Below, one piece after another: positions 6,843 through 9,512 of a DNA stretch of 9,512 bases (positions are counted from its first letter, which is position 1; each line of letters starts with the position of its first letter). The notes below the pieces were generated by a model. That model worked only from the letters and a program-made list of their open reading frames with translations. It had not been told where the DNA came from and ran no database searches. A program made the translations under genes and the position numbers. This stretch comes from Actinomycetota bacterium (GTDB lineage Bacteria; Actinomycetota; Actinomycetes; S36-B12; UBA10799): the NCBI GenBank assembly GCA_003452655.1, contig DMNR01000078.1, positions 1-9,512 of the forward strand, given 5' to 3'.

Positions 6843-8203
6843 TCTCAGACCTATGGCTTGCAATCATCGCCGTTGCGCTGATCGTCTTCGCCATGTTGAT
6901 GGTCGGATTGGAACAGGCGCTTACCCGCGTTTCCAAAGCCCGCGTTACCGAGATGCAAGAGAACGGAATCCGGGGTGCCGACAAGCTGGCCCCGATCGTC
7001 GCCGATCGCGCACGTTATGTGAATGCAGTGCTTCTTGCGCGACTGGCAGCAGAGGCATTCGCGACTGTGACCGTGACGGTGGCGTGCGTGCGCCAATTCC
7101 CCGATCCGATGTGGTTGGGACCAACGATCGCCGGCGTGATCATGCTGTTCGTTGCGTTTGTGGTCCTCGGAGTTGCCCCCAGAACCCTGGGACAGCAGCA
7201 CGCGCAAAGTGTTGCCTTAAGTGGCGCAGGATTCGCGAAGCTGCTGTCCGCCGTGTTCGGACCGCTCGTCTCGTTATTGATCCTCATCGGAAACGCCGTG
7301 ACGCCTGGCAAGGGCTACCGTGAAGGGCCCTTCGCGACGCAGGCAGAACTACGCGAGCTGGTGGACCTCGCCGAGGCGGACAGCGTGATCGAAGCCGACG
7401 AACGCGAGATGATCCACTCGGTCTTTGAACTCGGCGAAACGCTTGCCCGAGAAGTCATGGTTCCGCGCACGGAGATGGTGTGGATCGAGCGGGACAAGCG
7501 CCTGCGGCAAGCACTCTCGCTTGCATTGAGAAGTGGTTTCAGTCGGATCCCGGTCATTGGCGAGAACCTTGACGACGTTGTCGGAATCGTGTACCTCAAG
7601 GATCTCGCGCGGCGATCGTTTGAGCATCGGGATGCCGAACACACTGAGCGCGTCGAACGGATCATGCGGCCTGTCACCTTCGTGCCCGATTCGAAGCCCG
7701 CTGACGAACTGATGCGGGAGATGCAGGCGTCGCGAATTCATGCTGCGATCGTCATCGATGAGTACGGGGGCACGGCCGGGCTCATCACGATTGAGGACAT
7801 CCTCGAGGAGATCGTTGGCGAGATCGCCGACGAATACGACTTCAGTGAGATTCCGGAAAGTGAGCGACTGCCTGACGGTAGTTGGCGGGTCAGTGCTCGG
7901 ATGCAGCTTGATGACTTCGCAGAGCTCTTCGACCTCGACCTCTCCGAAGAGAAGGAGGGGGTCGACACTGTGGTGGGACTGCTGGCTAACAGGCTTGGTG
8001 TTGTGCCGATTCCAGGTTCGAGCATCGAAGTCCAGGGATACCAGTTGGTCGCCGAACTTGCGGCGGGGCGCAGAAACCGAGTAGGCGCCGTGCTCGTCCA
8101 GGTCATCCCAGCCGAGGCAGGGGTAGAAGGCGCGCTCAAGGGTGGCCCACATGACAACAAGGCTTCGAGTGACGATGCCGGATCGCAGAAGGACGAGGGA
8201 TAG
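6839..8203 (+). CDS. CNNM/CBS/CorC-HlyC domain membrane protein (YbeX-related hemolysin-family protein)
   Basis: A 454-residue protein with three parts. The N-terminal CNNM (DUF21) membrane domain has hydrophobic segments at about 4-24, 62-84, 92-114 and 128-152. The CBS pair spans about 200-330, opening with AREVMVPRTEMVWI (203-216) and including RSGFSRIPVIGENLDDVVGIVYLKDL (231-256) and IHAAIVIDEYGGTAGLITIEDILEEIVGEI (300-329). A C-terminal CorC_HlyC domain lies at about 336-424, followed by a charged, probably disordered tail. The family was called hemolysin C, but members are linked to magnesium/cobalt handling; E. coli YbeX has also been tied to ribosome function. YbeX itself lacks the membrane domain, so this is the longer actinobacterial form. 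The ATG overlaps the ybeY stop (ATGA), and the next gene starts 3 bases after its TAG. Confidence 0.94.
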   Translation: MISDLWLAIIAVALIVFAMLMVGLEQALTRVSKARVTEMQENGIRGADKLAPIVADRARYVNAVLLARLAAEAFATVTVTVACVRQFPDPMWLGPTIAGVIMLFVAFVVLGVAPRTLGQQHAQSVALSGAGFAKLLSAVFGPLVSLLILIGNAVTPGKGYREGPFATQAELRELVDLAEADSVIEADEREMIHSVFELGETLAREVMVPRTEMVWIERDKRLRQALSLALRSGFSRIPVIGENLDDVVGIVYLKDLARRSFEHRDAEHTERVERIMRPVTFVPDSKPADELMREMQASRIHAAIVIDEYGGTAGLITIEDILEEIVGEIADEYDFSEIPESERLPDGSWRVSARMQLDDFAELFDLDLSEEKEGVDTVVGLLANRLGVVPIPGSSIEVQGYQLVAELAAGRRNRVGAVLVQVIPAEAGVEGALKGGPHDNKASSDDAGSQKDEG

Positions 8204-8206
8204 GCA

Positions 8207-8581
8207 ATGTCAAATAGCGAGGCTAATGCAGCCGATGAACTAGACCCGGAAGACGCGAAGCTGCTGACGCTGGCACGTGGTGCGCGCGGGCGCGTGGGCG
8301 CTGCCGTCGGTGCAGCACTACGCGACGAGACGGGTCGAACCTATTCCGGGGCCAACGTGGACCTCCCGCACCTTCGCATCGGCGCCTTGCAGCTCGCAGT
8401 TGCCCAAGCCGTTGCGGCGGGGGCGAAGGACTGCGAGTGCGCCGTCGTTGTCGCTGCCGATGGCGGGGTATTCGATGACGATCTTCTCGCCGTCAAGGAT
8501 CTCGGTGGAGACCACGTGCGCGTGATCGGCGCTTTGCCGACCGGTCAGATCGTCGTGGATCTTCCCGGTACCTCGTCATGA
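8207..8581 (+). CDS. Cytidine-deaminase-like protein lacking catalytic and zinc residues
   Basis: A 124-residue protein that resembles cytidine deaminases in outline: LDPEDAKLLTLARGARGRVGAAVGAALRDETGRTYSGANVDL (12-53) parallels the N-terminal half of the fold, and LAVAQAVAAGAKDCECAVVVAADGG (63-87) parallels the helix and strand that follow. The expected zinc/catalytic C-A-E motif after GANV is replaced by GAL (about 59-61), and there is no PCGxC motif; the corresponding region reads GVFDDDLLAVKDLGG (87-101). The two Cys present (C76, C78) are not in the motif positions. Deaminase activity is therefore unlikely. The start at 8207 has a GAGGGA ribosome binding site and lies 3 bases after the previous stop. 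The TGA overlaps the era ATG. Firmicutes have active cdd at this place. Function unknown; a binding or Era-associated role is only a guess. Confidence 0.85.
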   Translation: MSNSEANAADELDPEDAKLLTLARGARGRVGAAVGAALRDETGRTYSGANVDLPHLRIGALQLAVAQAVAAGAKDCECAVVVAADGGVFDDDLLAVKDLGGDHVRVIGALPTGQIVVDLPGTSS

Positions 8582-9501
8582 GTGCATCCGAGTTTCGCAG
8601 TGGTTTCGTCTGTCTCGTTGGCCGACCGAATGCAGGCAAATCGACCCTGACGAATCGCATCATCGGGCGAAAGATTGCCATCACCTCTGATCGGCCGCAG
8701 ACAACTCGGCGAACTGTTCGAGGTGTCTTGACGCGCCCAGATGCGCAGCTCATCGTCGTTGATACTCCCGGACTTCACAAGCCGCGGACCTTGCTGGGGG
8801 AGCGCCTCAATGACCTCGTGCGTGCCACGTGGACGGAGGTCGACGTGATCGGGTTCTGCCTGGCGGCAAACGAAGAGACCGGCCCAGGTGATCGCAAACT
8901 CGCCGCTGAACTGGCATCAATCCAACGCGGGCCCGTTATCGCCGTTGTGACGAAGACCGACGCGGCTAGCCCCGATGAGGTCGCGGCGCGGTTGGCCTCG
9001 ATCTCTGAACTCGCCGCCGAGGTCGGACTCAACGTCGCCGAGTACGTGCCTGTCTCTGCGGTCACGGGCGACAACGTGGACGTCCTGGTCGACCTAATGA
9101 TCGCGCGGATGCCGCAAGGGCCTCAACTGTTCCCTGCGACGCAGGACACCGACGAACCTGAAGAAGCGATGTGCGCGGAATTGATTCGCGAGGCGGCCCT
9201 TGAGGACGTGGTCGAGGAACTCCCACACTCGATTGCTGTCACGATCGATGAGATGGGCCTGCGCGAGGACCGTCCCGCGGACAAACCGTTGATGGATATC
9301 CACGCGACGATCCACGTCGAACGGGACAGCCAGAAGCCGATCATTATCGGTAAGGGCGGGGCCCGATTGAAGAAGATCGGCAGTCAGGCGCGTTCGAACA
9401 TCGAGTTGTTGCTTGGGACCAAGGTCTTTCTGAGTATCCACGTGCGGGTTGCGAAGGAGTGGCAGCGCGACCCCAAGCAGCTGCGCAAGTTGGGCTTCTA
9501 A
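8578..9501 (+). CDS. era: GTPase Era, 30S ribosomal subunit assembly factor
   Basis: A 307-residue Era, full length. The GTPase domain has G1 GRPNAGKS (15-22), G2 around QTTRRT (41-46), G3 DTPGLH (62-67), G4 TKTD (125-128) and G5 SAVTG (160-164). The G4 motif has Thr where NKxD usually has Asn, a variant I recall from other actinobacterial Era proteins. The C-terminal KH domain contains the IIIGKGGARLKKIG segment (255-268), which in Era binds the 3' end of 16S rRNA near the anti-Shine-Dalgarno sequence. Era is a membrane-associated GTPase that acts in late 30S assembly. Its ATG overlaps the stop of the cytidine-deaminase-like gene (ATGA), indicating translational coupling. The TAA at 9499-9501 lies 11 bases before the window end, so nothing can be said about the next gene. 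Confidence 0.98.
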   Translation: MSASEFRSGFVCLVGRPNAGKSTLTNRIIGRKIAITSDRPQTTRRTVRGVLTRPDAQLIVVDTPGLHKPRTLLGERLNDLVRATWTEVDVIGFCLAANEETGPGDRKLAAELASIQRGPVIAVVTKTDAASPDEVAARLASISELAAEVGLNVAEYVPVSAVTGDNVDVLVDLMIARMPQGPQLFPATQDTDEPEEAMCAELIREAALEDVVEELPHSIAVTIDEMGLREDRPADKPLMDIHATIHVERDSQKPIIIGKGGARLKKIGSQARSNIELLLGTKVFLSIHVRVAKEWQRDPKQLRKLGF

Positions 9502-9512
9502 TCCAGCGAGCT

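Noticed and set aside
8950..8961. Era G4 motif reads TKTD in place of NKxD.
   Set aside because: I recall this substitution from other actinobacterial Era proteins and all other GTPase motifs are intact, so it is not treated as a defect.

Overview
This is a chromosomal housekeeping window from an actinobacterium. The evidence is a moderately high G+C content (about 60% by eye), frequent GTG starts, closely packed genes, and a gene order typical of Actinomycetota: hrcA, a second-type dnaJ, rsmE, a HIT protein gene, phoH, ybeY, a CBS-domain membrane protein gene, a cytidine-deaminase-like gene and era. The PhoH, YbeY and RsmE products read like the mycobacterial and streptomycete versions. Genus cannot be named from the sequence. 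I see no mobile element, tRNA, rRNA, CRISPR array or sign of recent transfer.

Layout. Positions 1-224 hold no gene I can support; their main feature is a perfect 8-bp inverted repeat with a 9-nt spacer at 116-140. Two minus-strand membrane protein genes follow: a DUF4870-type protein (225-761) and a PrsW-family intramembrane metalloprotease (876-1904). A 42-bp divergent gap (1905-1946) separates them from a nine-gene plus-strand run ending at 9501. That run starts with hrcA, which appears to be leaderless (-10-like TAGAAT six bases before the GTG start), and dnaJ. It continues with rsmE (4-nt overlap), the HIT gene, phoH, ybeY, a CNNM/CBS/CorC-HlyC gene (4-nt overlap), the cytidine-deaminase-like gene and era (4-nt overlap). 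The only gaps over 60 bp in the run are hrcA-dnaJ (74 bp) and HIT-phoH (93 bp). Both contain small inverted repeats.

How the genes fit together. HrcA is a heat-shock repressor and DnaJ a co-chaperone. RsmE (16S rRNA m3U methyltransferase), YbeY (rRNA-processing endoribonuclease), Era (30S-assembly GTPase) and probably PhoH (KH-like domain plus ATPase) act on the ribosome or RNA. PhoH-YbeY-CBS protein matches the E. coli ybeZ-ybeY-ybeX order. A deaminase-type gene just before era matches the Firmicute phoH-ybeY-dgkA-cdd-era locus. The locus therefore joins proteostasis and small-subunit biogenesis.

The most unusual item is the protein at 8207-8581. It sits where Firmicutes carry an active cytidine deaminase and keeps traces of that fold, but it lacks the zinc-binding and catalytic residues, so it looks like a pseudoenzyme with another role. 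I did not find an obviously new multi-gene system.
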